DNA of 64,000 bases. Origin: Xanthomonas sacchari. GTDB taxonomy: Bacteria; Pseudomonadota; Gammaproteobacteria; Xanthomonadales; Xanthomonadaceae. The stretch is from NCBI RefSeq assembly GCF_024266585.1, contig NZ_CP100647.1, positions 2,895,001 to 2,959,000 of the forward strand, in the 5' to 3' direction. Positions 48,198 to 57,363 of this stretch are shown piece after piece. The translations under genes were made by a program, and so were the position numbers. Below the pieces are notes generated by a model. It saw only the letters and a program-made list of their open reading frames with translations. It was not told where the DNA came from and searched no databases. Each line of letters begins with the position of its first letter. Positions within the stretch are counted from its first letter, which is position 1.

Positions 48198-48760
48198 ACA
48201 CCGAAGCCCCGCTGGGCCTGCTGGTCGACGACGATCCGCTGTACCTGCGCACCCTGCAGCGCACCCTCGCCCGCCGCGGCCTGGACACGCGCACCGCCGA
48301 CAGCGCCGCCGCCGCGCTGGCGCTGGCCGCCGAGGCCCCGCCGGACTACGCGCTGATCGATCTCAAGCTCGGCGACGAATCCGGCCTGGCGCTGATCCAG
48401 CCGCTGCGCGCGATCCGCGCCGACATGCGCATCCTGCTGGTCACCGGCTACGCCAGCATCGCCACCGCGGTGGAGGCGATCAAGCTCGGCGCCGACGACT
48501 ACCTGCCCAAGCCGGCCACCGTGCCGATGATCCTGCGTGCGATCGGCCTGGAGGCCGAGGAGGACGAGGAGGAGGACGGCAGCGAGGTGCCGGACGCGAT
48601 GACCCCGCTCAGCCGCCTGCAGTGGGAGCACATCCAGCAGGCCATGCACGAGACCGGCGGCAACGTCTCCGCCGCCGCGCGCCTGCTCGGCATGCACCGC
48701 CGGTCGCTGCAGCGCAAGCTGGCCAAGCGGCCCAGCCCGCAGCGCGACCCACCGCGCTGA
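48194..48760 (+). CDS. RegA/PrrA/ActR-family response regulator
   Basis: 188 residues. A receiver domain with the phospho-acceptor Asp56 (ALIDLKLGDESG) and conserved Lys in YLPKPAT is joined by an acidic linker (EAEEDEEEDGSE) to a Fis-type helix-turn-helix ending LGMHRRSLQRKLAKR, nearly identical to RegA. The acidic linker is unusual, since RegA has a proline-rich one. It overlaps the kinase gene by 4 bases (ATGA). It should bind RegR/RegA-type boxes such as the one upstream of this operon. Confidence 0.9.
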   Translation: MNTEAPLGLLVDDDPLYLRTLQRTLARRGLDTRTADSAAAALALAAEAPPDYALIDLKLGDESGLALIQPLRAIRADMRILLVTGYASIATAVEAIKLGADDYLPKPATVPMILRAIGLEAEEDEEEDGSEVPDAMTPLSRLQWEHIQQAMHETGGNVSAAARLLGMHRRSLQRKLAKRPSPQRDPPR

Positions 48761-48833
48761 GCGGCGCGGCGCCGGCCTGAACCGCGCGCCTGGCCGGCGC
48801 TCAAGTCCCCGCTCGCGGGGCCGCTATCTCGGC

Positions 48834-50627
48834 ATGTTGAAATCTCCCCCGCCCGCCTTGCTGGACGAACCGCAGCGGCTCGACGCGCTGCGCCGACTGT
48901 GTCTGCTGGACACGCCGGCGGACCAGATGTTCGACCTGATCACGCAGTTGGCCTCGCGCTACCTGCGGGTGCCGATCGCGCTGGTGTCGCTGATCGACGA
49001 ACAACGCCAGTGGTTCAAGTCGCGGGTCGGGTTGGACGTGGCGCAGACGCCGCGCAGCCAAGCCTTCTGCGCCTACGCGATCCACAGCCCGGAGCTGATG
49101 GTGGTCCACGATGCGCGCGAGGATCCGCGCTTCTGCGACAACCCGCTGGTCACCGGACCGCCGTTCATCCGCTTCTACGCCGGCGCGCCGCTGCTGACCG
49201 CCGAAGGCGCCAGCCTCGGCACCCTGTGCGTGATCGATACCGAGCCGCACCGCGAGTTCGACGACGTCGCGCGCCGCACCCTGCAGGACCTGCGCGACCT
49301 GCTGATGGCGCGCATCGACACCCTGCGCAACACCGGCTTCGTCGATCCGCTGACCGGCCTGCCCAACCGCAGCCGCTTCAACGACGACCTGACCATGTGG
49401 CTGTCGCTGCAGGGCCCGGACCAGCACGACACCGCGGTGGCGATCGACGTCTGCGGTGTCGCGTACTTCCGCGACATGGTCAAGGCACTGGGCTGGGAGT
49501 ACGCCGAAGGCTACCTGCTGGCCACGCGCGACCGCCTGCGCCAGGCCCTGGGCGGCCTGCCGCTGTACCGCATCGACACCACCACCTTCGTGTTCATCAT
49601 GGAAGGCAGCGAGGAGGCGCGGCTGCGCCACTGGTGCGAGCATGTCTGCGCCGCCTTCGCCACCGCGATCGATCACCAGGGCATTCCGCACGCGGCCAGC
49701 CCGTCGCTGGGCGCGGTGCGGCTGGACGGGGCGCTCAGCGCCAACCATACGGTGCGCTCGCTGACCACCGCGGTGGACATGGCGCGCCAGCGCGGCCTGG
49801 GCTGGAGCCTGTACGAACCCGGCCACGACGCCAACCAGCGCAATGCCTTCCGGATCCTGGCCGCCTTGCCCGAGGCGCTGGAGGCGCAGGGCCAGCTGAG
49901 CCTGCACTACCAGCCGCGGGTGAGCCTGCGCAGCGGCGCCTGCGTCGGCGTGGAGGCGCTGTTGCGCTGGCAGCATCCGTTGCTGGGCACGGTGGCGCCG
50001 AACGACTTCATCCCGCTGGCGGAAAAGACCGCGCTGATGAGCCGCATCACCGCCTGGGTGCTGCGCACCGGCATCGCCCAGGCGGCGCTGTGGCAGCAGC
50101 GCGGCTATGGCTTCAGCGTGTCGCTGAACGTGTCGGCGGTGGACCTGGAACAGGCCGACTTCATCGCCCGGCTGCAGGCGCTGCTGCAGCGCCACGCGCT
50201 GGCGCCCGGTGCGCTGGAGATCGAATTCACCGAGAGCGCGATGATCCGCGATCCGCAGCGGGTGGCCGAGCAGCTGCGGCAGATCAGCGCGCTCGGGGTG
50301 AAGATCGCCATCGACGACTTCGGCACCGGCTACAGCAACCTCGGCTACCTGAAGAACATCCCGGCCAGCGCGCTGAAGATCGACCAGTCGTTCATCCGCG
50401 CCCTGCCCGGCAGCCGCAGCGACAGCATGCTGGTGCCGTCGATGATCCATCTCGGCCACGACTTCGGCCAGCAGGTGGTGGCCGAGGGCATCGAGAGCGA
50501 AACCGTGTACCGGATGCTGCGCGACTGGGGCTGCGACGAAGGCCAGGGCTACTGGATCGCGCGGCCGATGCCGGCCGACGCGCTCGACGCTTGGCTGGCC
50601 GAGCCGTGGCAGGGCGGCGACGCCTGA
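48834..50627 (+). CDS. GAF-GGDEF(degenerate)-EAL cyclic-di-GMP phosphodiesterase
   Basis: 597 residues: a GAF domain (about 20-165), a GGDEF domain (about 170-330) and an EAL domain (about 345-590). The GGDEF signature is lost, reading RIDTTTFVF where RxGGDEF is expected, so cyclase activity is unlikely. The EAL domain keeps GVEALLRW, EFTESAM, AIDDFGTGYSN, LKIDQSFI and VAEGIES, the metal and catalytic residues of active phosphodiesterases. It probably degrades c-di-GMP in response to a GAF ligand, possibly with GTP binding at the GGDEF domain. Confidence 0.88.
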   Translation: MLKSPPPALLDEPQRLDALRRLCLLDTPADQMFDLITQLASRYLRVPIALVSLIDEQRQWFKSRVGLDVAQTPRSQAFCAYAIHSPELMVVHDAREDPRFCDNPLVTGPPFIRFYAGAPLLTAEGASLGTLCVIDTEPHREFDDVARRTLQDLRDLLMARIDTLRNTGFVDPLTGLPNRSRFNDDLTMWLSLQGPDQHDTAVAIDVCGVAYFRDMVKALGWEYAEGYLLATRDRLRQALGGLPLYRIDTTTFVFIMEGSEEARLRHWCEHVCAAFATAIDHQGIPHAASPSLGAVRLDGALSANHTVRSLTTAVDMARQRGLGWSLYEPGHDANQRNAFRILAALPEALEAQGQLSLHYQPRVSLRSGACVGVEALLRWQHPLLGTVAPNDFIPLAEKTALMSRITAWVLRTGIAQAALWQQRGYGFSVSLNVSAVDLEQADFIARLQALLQRHALAPGALEIEFTESAMIRDPQRVAEQLRQISALGVKIAIDDFGTGYSNLGYLKNIPASALKIDQSFIRALPGSRSDSMLVPSMIHLGHDFGQQVVAEGIESETVYRMLRDWGCDEGQGYWIARPMPADALDAWLAEPWQGGDA

Positions 50628-50655
50628 GCGTGCCGCGCCACGGCCTGCCCGCGGC

Positions 50656-52218
50656 TCACCAGAACACCGCGTACAGCGCCACCAGGATCGCGATCACCGC
50701 GGCGGCGCCGAGCTTGAAGCCCAGCGTGGTGCCGTAGCCCACGTCGTCGGTGCGGATCAGGTCGCGCGCCGGCGCCTGCGGGGTCAGCAGCGACACCAGC
50801 ACCGCCGCCACCAGCGACAGCACGAACACCAGGCCGATGCGGTCCATGAACGGCAGTTCCGGCCACAGCTTCTTCAGCGCGAACGACAGCAGCACCGAGC
50901 CGATCGCCGCGGTCAGCGCACCGGCCTCGTTGGCGCGCTTCCAGAACAGGCCGAGCATGAAGATCACCACCACGCCCGGGGTGAAGAAGCCGGTGAATTC
51001 CTGGATGAACTGGAAGCCCTGGTCGAAGTTGCCCAGCAGCGGCCGCGCGGTGAGGATGCCGATCAGCACCGCCGTCACCGCGGCCACGCGGCCGACCCGC
51101 ACCAGCTGCGGCTGATCGGCCTGCGGGCGGAACTTGGCGTAGAAGTCCAGGGTGAAGATGGTCGCCACCGAATTGATCTTGGACGCCAGCGAGGCCACGA
51201 TCGCCGCCACCAGCGCGGCGAACACCAGGCCGAGGATGCCGCTGGGCAGCAGCTGCATCATGGTCGGATAGGCCTGGTCGGGCTTGGCCAGGTCCGGCGC
51301 CAGCACCACCGCGGCGATGCCCGGCACCACCACCACCACCGGCATCAGCAGCTTCAGGAACGCGGCGAACACCATGCCCTTCTGCGCCTCGCCGATGTTC
51401 TTGGCCGCCAGCGCGCGCTGGATGATGTACTGGTTGAAGCCCCAGTAGCTGATGTTCATCACCCACAGGCCGCCGAGCAGCACGCTCAGGCCCGGCAGAT
51501 CCTTGTAGAACGGATTGTCTTTGGACAGGATCATGTGGAAGTGCTCGGGGTGCGTGTTCCACAGGTGGCGGAAGCCGGCGAGCACGCCGGCGCCGTCGCC
51601 GATCCGCGACAGGGTCAGGCCGGCGACCAGCAGGCCGCCCAGCACCAGCAGGGTGACCTGCACGATGTCGGTCAACGCCACCGCCTTCAGCCCGCCGTAC
51701 AGCTGGTAGACCAGCGCGAACACGCCGATCAGCGCCAGCGCCAGGGTCTGGTCCATGCCGGTGACCTGGCTCACCGCGATCGAGCCCAGCCACAGGATCG
51801 AGGTCAGGTTGACGAACACGTACAGCAGCAGCCAGAACACCGCCATCAGCGTGCGGATCCACTTGCCGTAGCGCTGCTCCAGGAACTGCGGCATGGTGTA
51901 GATGCCGTTGCGCAGGAAGATCGGCAGGAAGAACTTGCCGACGATCAGCAGGGTCAGCGCCGCCATCCATTCGTAGGAGGCGATCGCCAGGCCGATCGCG
52001 TAGCCGGAGCCGGCCATGCCGATGATCTGCTCGGCGGAAATGTTCGCCGCGATCAGCGAGGCGCCGATCGCCCACCACGGCAGCGTCTTGCTGGCCAGGA
52101 AGTAGTCCTCGGCGCTCTTGCGGTGCCCGGCTTTCTCCCGCGATACCCATTGCGCGAGCATGAAGATGCCCGCCAGGTACACCACCACGATCGCCACATC
52201 CAACGTCGCCAACCCCAC
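50656..52218 (-). CDS. Sodium/solute symporter of the SGLT (SSS) family, sugar type
   Basis: 520 residues with about 14 membrane segments. GASLIAANISAEQIIGMAGSGYAIGL and ASLASKINSVATIFTLDFY match the SGLT sugar branch. It likely couples sodium entry to import of a monosaccharide. It is 107 bases downstream of a secreted GH3 glycosidase on the same strand, so the two probably form a release-and-import pair for the product sugar (glucose is a guess). Confidence 0.88.
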   Translation of the reverse strand: MGLATLDVAIVVVYLAGIFMLAQWVSREKAGHRKSAEDYFLASKTLPWWAIGASLIAANISAEQIIGMAGSGYAIGLAIASYEWMAALTLLIVGKFFLPIFLRNGIYTMPQFLEQRYGKWIRTLMAVFWLLLYVFVNLTSILWLGSIAVSQVTGMDQTLALALIGVFALVYQLYGGLKAVALTDIVQVTLLVLGGLLVAGLTLSRIGDGAGVLAGFRHLWNTHPEHFHMILSKDNPFYKDLPGLSVLLGGLWVMNISYWGFNQYIIQRALAAKNIGEAQKGMVFAAFLKLLMPVVVVVPGIAAVVLAPDLAKPDQAYPTMMQLLPSGILGLVFAALVAAIVASLASKINSVATIFTLDFYAKFRPQADQPQLVRVGRVAAVTAVLIGILTARPLLGNFDQGFQFIQEFTGFFTPGVVVIFMLGLFWKRANEAGALTAAIGSVLLSFALKKLWPELPFMDRIGLVFVLSLVAAVLVSLLTPQAPARDLIRTDDVGYGTTLGFKLGAAAVIAILVALYAVFW

Positions 52219-52325
52219 TGCCTTCTCCTACGGGCCGCAGCCCTGTCGCACCGCTGTCCAAGACGCCGCCCGCACGGGCGGCGCCGCTCGTTCAAGAAAC
52301 CCGTTCGCGGCCGTCGCGCCGCCGC

Positions 52326-54944
52326 TCAGTGCCGCGGGCAATCGACCACGTGCTGCGCGTCGTTGCTGCTGCCCAGCGCGATCCGCGACAGCGCCAGGTC
52401 CAGCGCGCCGTCGCTCTCGATCACCGGCAGCCGCTCGAGCCGGGTCAGGTCGGCACCGGCCGCGGCGAAGCACTTCAGCGGCACGCCGAGGGTGCGCCAT
52501 TCGCCCTTGGGCAGCGCGGCCAGGGTCTTGCCCAGGTCCAGTTGCGCGGCGCAGCCGGTGCCGCAGGCCACGCCGATGCGCACCGCGCCGGCCGGCGCCG
52601 CCTCCACCTTCGCGGTGAGCAGCAGTTGCACGTCGCCGTTGCTCTCGCGGGAGACGTCCAGCGGCTTGGGCAGCACCAGCGCCAGCCCGGCCTTGCCGCT
52701 GCCGGACCAGACGAAGCGGCGCGCGTCTTCCTGCGCCTTGTGGTCGACGGCGCTGACCTTCAGCGCGCCGTCGGCCAGCGTCGCCGGCAGGCTCGCCACC
52801 GGCTGGTTGGCCTGGCCGCCGCCGAACAGGATCAGGTTGATGCCCGGGGCCAGCTTGCCGCGGTCGAAGTACACCCCGCCCAGCGCCTGCGCGCCGGACA
52901 CGCCGGACACCTCCGACAGCCGCCCCAGATCGCCCTTGTCGTCGTAGCGCAGGCCGTAGCCGAAGGCGAACTGCGGGTTGTAGTTTTTCTGCCCGACGTT
53001 GTTGGCGAACTGCACCGCGGTGCGCGGCCAGGAGAAGCTCAGCTTGCCGTGGAAGTCGTACTGCACGCTGCCGTCGGGCTTGCGCAGCAGCACGTCGGCG
53101 ATGCCGGCGCCTTCCGAGCCCGGCAGCCAGGCGGCGACGAAGGCGTCGGCGGCGTTGATCTCGCGGTTCACCCACAGCGGCCGTCCGCTCAGGAACACCG
53201 CCACCACCGGGATGCCCTGCGCCTTGAGCGACTTGATCAACTCCAGGTCGCTGTCGTCGCCGGGCTTGTACAGCAGCGTCGGGATGTCGCCCTGGAACTC
53301 GGCGTAGGGATGCTCGCCGAACACCACCACCGCCACGTCCGGCTTGCTCGTGAACTTGCCGTCCACCGCCAGTTCGGCGCTGCCGCCGGCGGCGCCGACC
53401 TGCTGCTGCAGGCCTTCCCAGATGGTAGTGCCGTTGGGATAGTCGGCGCGCTTGGTGCCGGTGCCCTGCCAGTTCAGGGTCCAGCCGCCGGCCTGCTTGC
53501 CCATGTCGTTGGCGCCTTCGCCGGCCACCAGCAGTTTGATCTGCGGCTTCAGCGGCAACACCTGCCGCTGGTTCTTCAGCAGCACCAGCGATTCGCGCAC
53601 CGCCTGCCGCGCCACCGCGCGATGCTCGGGCGCGCCGAGCAGCGCGAACTTGCCGCCGAGCGGACGCTGCGACGGCTTGCCGGCCTCGAACAGGCCCAGG
53701 CGCAGCTTCACCCGCAGGATCCGCCGCACCGCATCGTCCAGCCGCGCCATCGGGATCTCGCCCGACTTGACCGCCTTCAGCGCGCTTTCGTAATAGCCCT
53801 TCCAGCTGTCCGGCGCCATCAGCATGTCGACGCCGGCGTTGAACGCGGCCGGGCAATCGTCCTTGCGGCAGCCGGGGACCTGGGCGTGGCCGTTCCAGTC
53901 GCCGACCACGAAGCCGCCGAAATGCATCTGTCCCTTCAGCACGTCGGTCAGCATGACCTTGTTGCCGTGCATCTTGACCCCGTTGAAGCTGTTGAACGAG
54001 GCCATCACCGTCTGCGCGCCGGCGGCGATCGCCGGCGGATAGCCGGCGCCGTGGATGTCGCGCAACTGCTGCTCGCTGATCCGGGTATCGCCCTGGTCCT
54101 TGCCGTCGGTGGTGCCGCCGTCGCCGAGGAAATGCTTGACCGAGGCGATCACGTGCGTGCCGTCGAGGAAGCCGGGCGTGCCGGGCACGCCCTGCAGGCC
54201 CTCGACCATCTGGCCGGCGAAGCTGGCCACCACTTCGGGCGACTCGGAGTAGCCCTCGTAGGTGCGGCCCCAGCGGTCGTCCTGCGGCACCGCCACGGTC
54301 GGGGCGAAGGTCCACTCCATGCCGGTGGTGCGGGTCTCGACGGCGGTGATCTCGCCGATCTTGCGCATCAGTTCCGGATCGCGGGTCGCGCCCAGGCCGA
54401 TGTTGTGCGGGAACAGCGTGGCACCGACGATGTTGCTCTGCCCGTGCACCGCGTCGATGCCGAAGAGGATCGGAATCGCCGGGCCGGCGCCGTCCTTCTG
54501 CATCGACGCCGCGTAGTAGGCGTCTGCCAGCGCCAGCCATTGCGCCGGACTGGCGTCGTACTTGCCGCCGGGATCGGAATTGCCGCCGGCCAGCACCGAG
54601 CCGATGTGGTACGTGCGCACGTCTTCCGGAGTCATGCTGCCGATGTCGCCCTGCACGATCTGCCCGACCTTCTGCTCCACCGACATCTGCGCCATCAACG
54701 TGGTGATGCGCGCCTCCAGCGCCGGATCCTCCTTCAGCGGCCAGACCGGCGAGGGCCACAGCTCGGGATGGACCGGCGCCGGTGCGGGCGGCGGCGGAGC
54801 GACCGCGGCCGAGCGGCCGGGAGCGGCCGCGGCCAGGGCCAGCAGACCCAGCGCGGCGGCCGCGGCCAGGGCAGTGCGAAGCGGCGCGCGTGCGCCAGCG
54901 GGCTGTGTAGGCAAGAGACTCCCTCCCAGGAACGGCGACCGCAT
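52326..54944 (-). CDS. Secreted glycoside hydrolase family 3 (exo-beta-glucosidase type)
   Basis: 872 residues. A long signal peptide region (GARAPLRTALAAAAALGLLALAAAAP) is followed by the GH3 barrel (GQIVQGDIGSM, FGIDAVHGQSNIVGATLFPHN, ASVKHFLGDGG) with the nucleophile Asp in GFVVGDWNGHAQ, then the second GH3 domain (LLKNQRQVLPLKP, VVFGEHPYAEF) and a C-terminal beta domain. It resembles the ExoP/beta-glucan glucohydrolase group, releasing glucose from beta-glucans. The start at 54944 was chosen because the upstream 27 residues are basic and unrelated to the signal peptide. Confidence 0.88.
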   Translation of the reverse strand: MRSPFLGGSLLPTQPAGARAPLRTALAAAAALGLLALAAAAPGRSAAVAPPPPAPAPVHPELWPSPVWPLKEDPALEARITTLMAQMSVEQKVGQIVQGDIGSMTPEDVRTYHIGSVLAGGNSDPGGKYDASPAQWLALADAYYAASMQKDGAGPAIPILFGIDAVHGQSNIVGATLFPHNIGLGATRDPELMRKIGEITAVETRTTGMEWTFAPTVAVPQDDRWGRTYEGYSESPEVVASFAGQMVEGLQGVPGTPGFLDGTHVIASVKHFLGDGGTTDGKDQGDTRISEQQLRDIHGAGYPPAIAAGAQTVMASFNSFNGVKMHGNKVMLTDVLKGQMHFGGFVVGDWNGHAQVPGCRKDDCPAAFNAGVDMLMAPDSWKGYYESALKAVKSGEIPMARLDDAVRRILRVKLRLGLFEAGKPSQRPLGGKFALLGAPEHRAVARQAVRESLVLLKNQRQVLPLKPQIKLLVAGEGANDMGKQAGGWTLNWQGTGTKRADYPNGTTIWEGLQQQVGAAGGSAELAVDGKFTSKPDVAVVVFGEHPYAEFQGDIPTLLYKPGDDSDLELIKSLKAQGIPVVAVFLSGRPLWVNREINAADAFVAAWLPGSEGAGIADVLLRKPDGSVQYDFHGKLSFSWPRTAVQFANNVGQKNYNPQFAFGYGLRYDDKGDLGRLSEVSGVSGAQALGGVYFDRGKLAPGINLILFGGGQANQPVASLPATLADGALKVSAVDHKAQEDARRFVWSGSGKAGLALVLPKPLDVSRESNGDVQLLLTAKVEAAPAGAVRIGVACGTGCAAQLDLGKTLAALPKGEWRTLGVPLKCFAAAGADLTRLERLPVIESDGALDLALSRIALGSSNDAQHVVDCPRH

Positions 54945-55335
54945 GCCATGTCGCGGCCGGACCGCAACACGGGTGTGCGGCCGGCGCCTACGCTTCCCGA
55001 ATCGCCCCGCCCCTGTCAACCGCACCGACAGGTATGCCGCGATGCCACCGGGATATCGGCTGACGCTATAGCGATGGAATACTGGCTTCGCTTGTGGCGG
55101 GCCGCCTCCAGGTCGTCGACCGCGCGCCGCCGCACCATCCGCTGCCGCCGTGTTTGCTGCGGCGCAATATCAACCGGACCGCGCACTGCGCAAGGCCGCG
55201 GCGCGGCGGCCGTGTGACGCGTCGGCCGCGCCCGGTGGCGAATTTCAAACGCGTGTCACCAAGCGCGCCTAGGTTGGGCCGGGCCGGCACAGAGGGGGAG
55301 TGGCCGGTATCCCGCCCGTAATGGAGAGCCCCCCG
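54945..55335. other. Divergent promoter region between the GH3 and PhoX genes
   Basis: 391 bases with no gene. Small palindromes stand out: CCTGTC/GACAGG with a 9-base gap (about 55013-55033) and CGCTATAGCG (55064-55073), a perfect 10-base palindrome. Either could be an operator for sugar or phosphate regulation, but no recognised PhoB or LacI-type consensus is clear. Confidence 0.35.
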
Positions 55336-57300
55336 ATGTCGCATCTTCCCGATTCCGGTCGCCGCCGTGCCCTGCGCCTGCTGGCCAGTACCTCCCTGCT
55401 ACCGCTGGGCAGCCTGTCCGCCGCCGCGCTCGCGAGCGGCAGCACGCCCACCAGTCTGCCGGCCAACGCTGCGCCGCGACCTGGCCGCCCGCCGCGACGG
55501 CGCGTGCGCGCGGTCAGCTTCGACGGCATGCCGGCGCCGTCGCTGGCCGACCCGGCGGCGATGGCCAGCACCAGCGTGCGCTCGCATGTCGAGGTGGTCC
55601 TGCACGACGGCAGCCGCCAGCGCTACGCCCTGGCCTATCGCCCGTTCTTCATGACCGGCGACCAGGTTCCCGACGGCGCCGGCGGCACCGTACTGGCCGG
55701 CGGCTACTACGACATCCACAACCGGCCGATCCTGGACCGCTCGGTCCCCGGCAGCGAACGCGCGTTCTTCTCGGACTGTCCCGACGGCTCCTCGCTGCTG
55801 ACCCTGCCGCATGCGCACGTGCCCGGCGTGCGCGGCAACACGGTGTTCGCGGTGGTGCAGTTCGAGTACACCACGCGCGATCTTGCCGGCAACGGCACCT
55901 ACCGCCAGCTGCCGGCGCCGATCGCGGTGCTGACCCTGGACCAGGATCCGCGCACCGGCCACCTGCGCCTGGTCAAGTACCACAACGTCGACACCTCGGC
56001 GGTCCATGGCCTGTGGACCACCTGCGGCGCCAGCCTCTCGCCCTGGAACACGCACCTGTCCAGCGAGGAATACGAACCGGACGCCGCCAGCATCGCCGGC
56101 AACACCCAGTTCCAGCGCTTCAGCGAACACCTCTACGGCGATCCCAAGCGCGCCAATCCGTATCACTACGGGCATCTGCCGGAAGTGACCGTGCACCCCG
56201 ACGGCAGCGGCAGCATCCGCAAGCACTACTGCCTGGGCCGCATCTCGCACGAACTGGTGCAGGTGATGCCGGACCGGCGCACCGTGCTGATGGGCGACGA
56301 CGCCAGCAACGGCGGCCTGTTCCTGTTCGTCGCCGACCGCGACTGCGACCTGTCCAGCGGCACCCTGTACGTGGCGAAGTGGCGGCAGCGCTCGGCCAGC
56401 GGCCCCGGCGCGGCCACGCTGGACTGGATCCGCCTGGGCAGCGCCAGCAGCGACGAGATCGAGGCGATGGCCGACGTGTTGCGCATCGACGACATCATGG
56501 ACGTGGCCACGCGCGATCCGGGCGACCCCGGCTATACCCGCATTCCCTACAGCGGCGGCTTCAACTGGGTGCGGCTGCGCCCAGGCATGGAACGGGCCGC
56601 CGCCTTCCTCGAAACCCACCGCTACGCCGCGCTGGTCGGCGGCAGCCTGGGCTTCACCAAGATGGAAGGCACCACGGTCGACACCCGCGACCGCATCGCC
56701 TACTCGGCGATGTCCTACATCCAGGGCAGCATGCTCGACGGCTCCGGCGACATCCGCGTGGAAGGCCCGACCGCCGGCGCGATCTATGCGCTGCCGTTGC
56801 GCGGCGGCCAGCGCGACCATCTGGGCCAGCCGATCCGCAGCGACTGGGTGCCGGTGTCCATGAGCGCGCCGCCCGCACTGACCGGCCGCGACCTGCCGGC
56901 CGCCGATCCGCTGGGCAATCTGGCCGACCCGGAGCGCATCGCCAATCCGGACAACATCAAGTTCTCCGAACGCCTGCGCACGCTGTTCATCGGCGAGGAC
57001 AGCGCCATGCACGTGAACAATTTCCTGTGGGCCTACAACGTCGACACCGGCACGCTGTCGCGGCTGCTGTCGGTGCCGGCCGGCGCCGAATCCACCGGCC
57101 TGCATGCGGTCGACGAGATCCATGGCTGGACCTACGTGATGAGCAACTTCCAGCACCCGGGCGACTGGGAAAGCCCGCTGCACGACAAGGTCAAGGCGCA
57201 GCTGGATCCGCTGATCCGCGCCAACTACAAGGACCGCTACGGCGCGGCGGTGGGCTATCTCACCGGCGACCCGGTGGGGCTGCGCCTGCACGACGCATAG
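55336..57300 (+). CDS. PhoX-family secreted alkaline phosphatase
   Basis: 654 residues of the DUF839/PhoX family. The N-terminus has a twin-arginine-like SGRRRALRLLAS followed by a hydrophobic segment, so Tat export is likely, as known for PhoX enzymes. The metal-site motif is TTCGASLSPWNTHLSSEEYEPD (Cys and Glu-Glu); GDDASNGGLFLFVADRD follows. PhoX enzymes hydrolyse phosphomonoesters with iron and calcium. The ATG at 55336 has GGAGAG 8 bases upstream; an ATG at 55321 is an alternative. No pho box is obvious. Confidence 0.87.
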   Translation: MSHLPDSGRRRALRLLASTSLLPLGSLSAAALASGSTPTSLPANAAPRPGRPPRRRVRAVSFDGMPAPSLADPAAMASTSVRSHVEVVLHDGSRQRYALAYRPFFMTGDQVPDGAGGTVLAGGYYDIHNRPILDRSVPGSERAFFSDCPDGSSLLTLPHAHVPGVRGNTVFAVVQFEYTTRDLAGNGTYRQLPAPIAVLTLDQDPRTGHLRLVKYHNVDTSAVHGLWTTCGASLSPWNTHLSSEEYEPDAASIAGNTQFQRFSEHLYGDPKRANPYHYGHLPEVTVHPDGSGSIRKHYCLGRISHELVQVMPDRRTVLMGDDASNGGLFLFVADRDCDLSSGTLYVAKWRQRSASGPGAATLDWIRLGSASSDEIEAMADVLRIDDIMDVATRDPGDPGYTRIPYSGGFNWVRLRPGMERAAAFLETHRYAALVGGSLGFTKMEGTTVDTRDRIAYSAMSYIQGSMLDGSGDIRVEGPTAGAIYALPLRGGQRDHLGQPIRSDWVPVSMSAPPALTGRDLPAADPLGNLADPERIANPDNIKFSERLRTLFIGEDSAMHVNNFLWAYNVDTGTLSRLLSVPAGAESTGLHAVDEIHGWTYVMSNFQHPGDWESPLHDKVKAQLDPLIRANYKDRYGAAVGYLTGDPVGLRLHDA

Positions 57301-57324
57301 GGCAGCGCGCGGCACCCCGACGGA

Positions 57325-57351
57325 TCGCGCGAGCCGCTTGGGCTCGCGCGA
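57325..57351. terminator. Bidirectional hairpin between convergent PhoX and pgi genes
   Basis: TCGCGCGAGCC and GGCTCGCGCGA pair perfectly over 11 bases around a 5-base loop (GCTTG). There is no T-run, but its place between two convergent stops fits termination or mRNA-end protection. Confidence 0.55.
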
Positions 57352-57363
57352 CCGGAGGCACAC

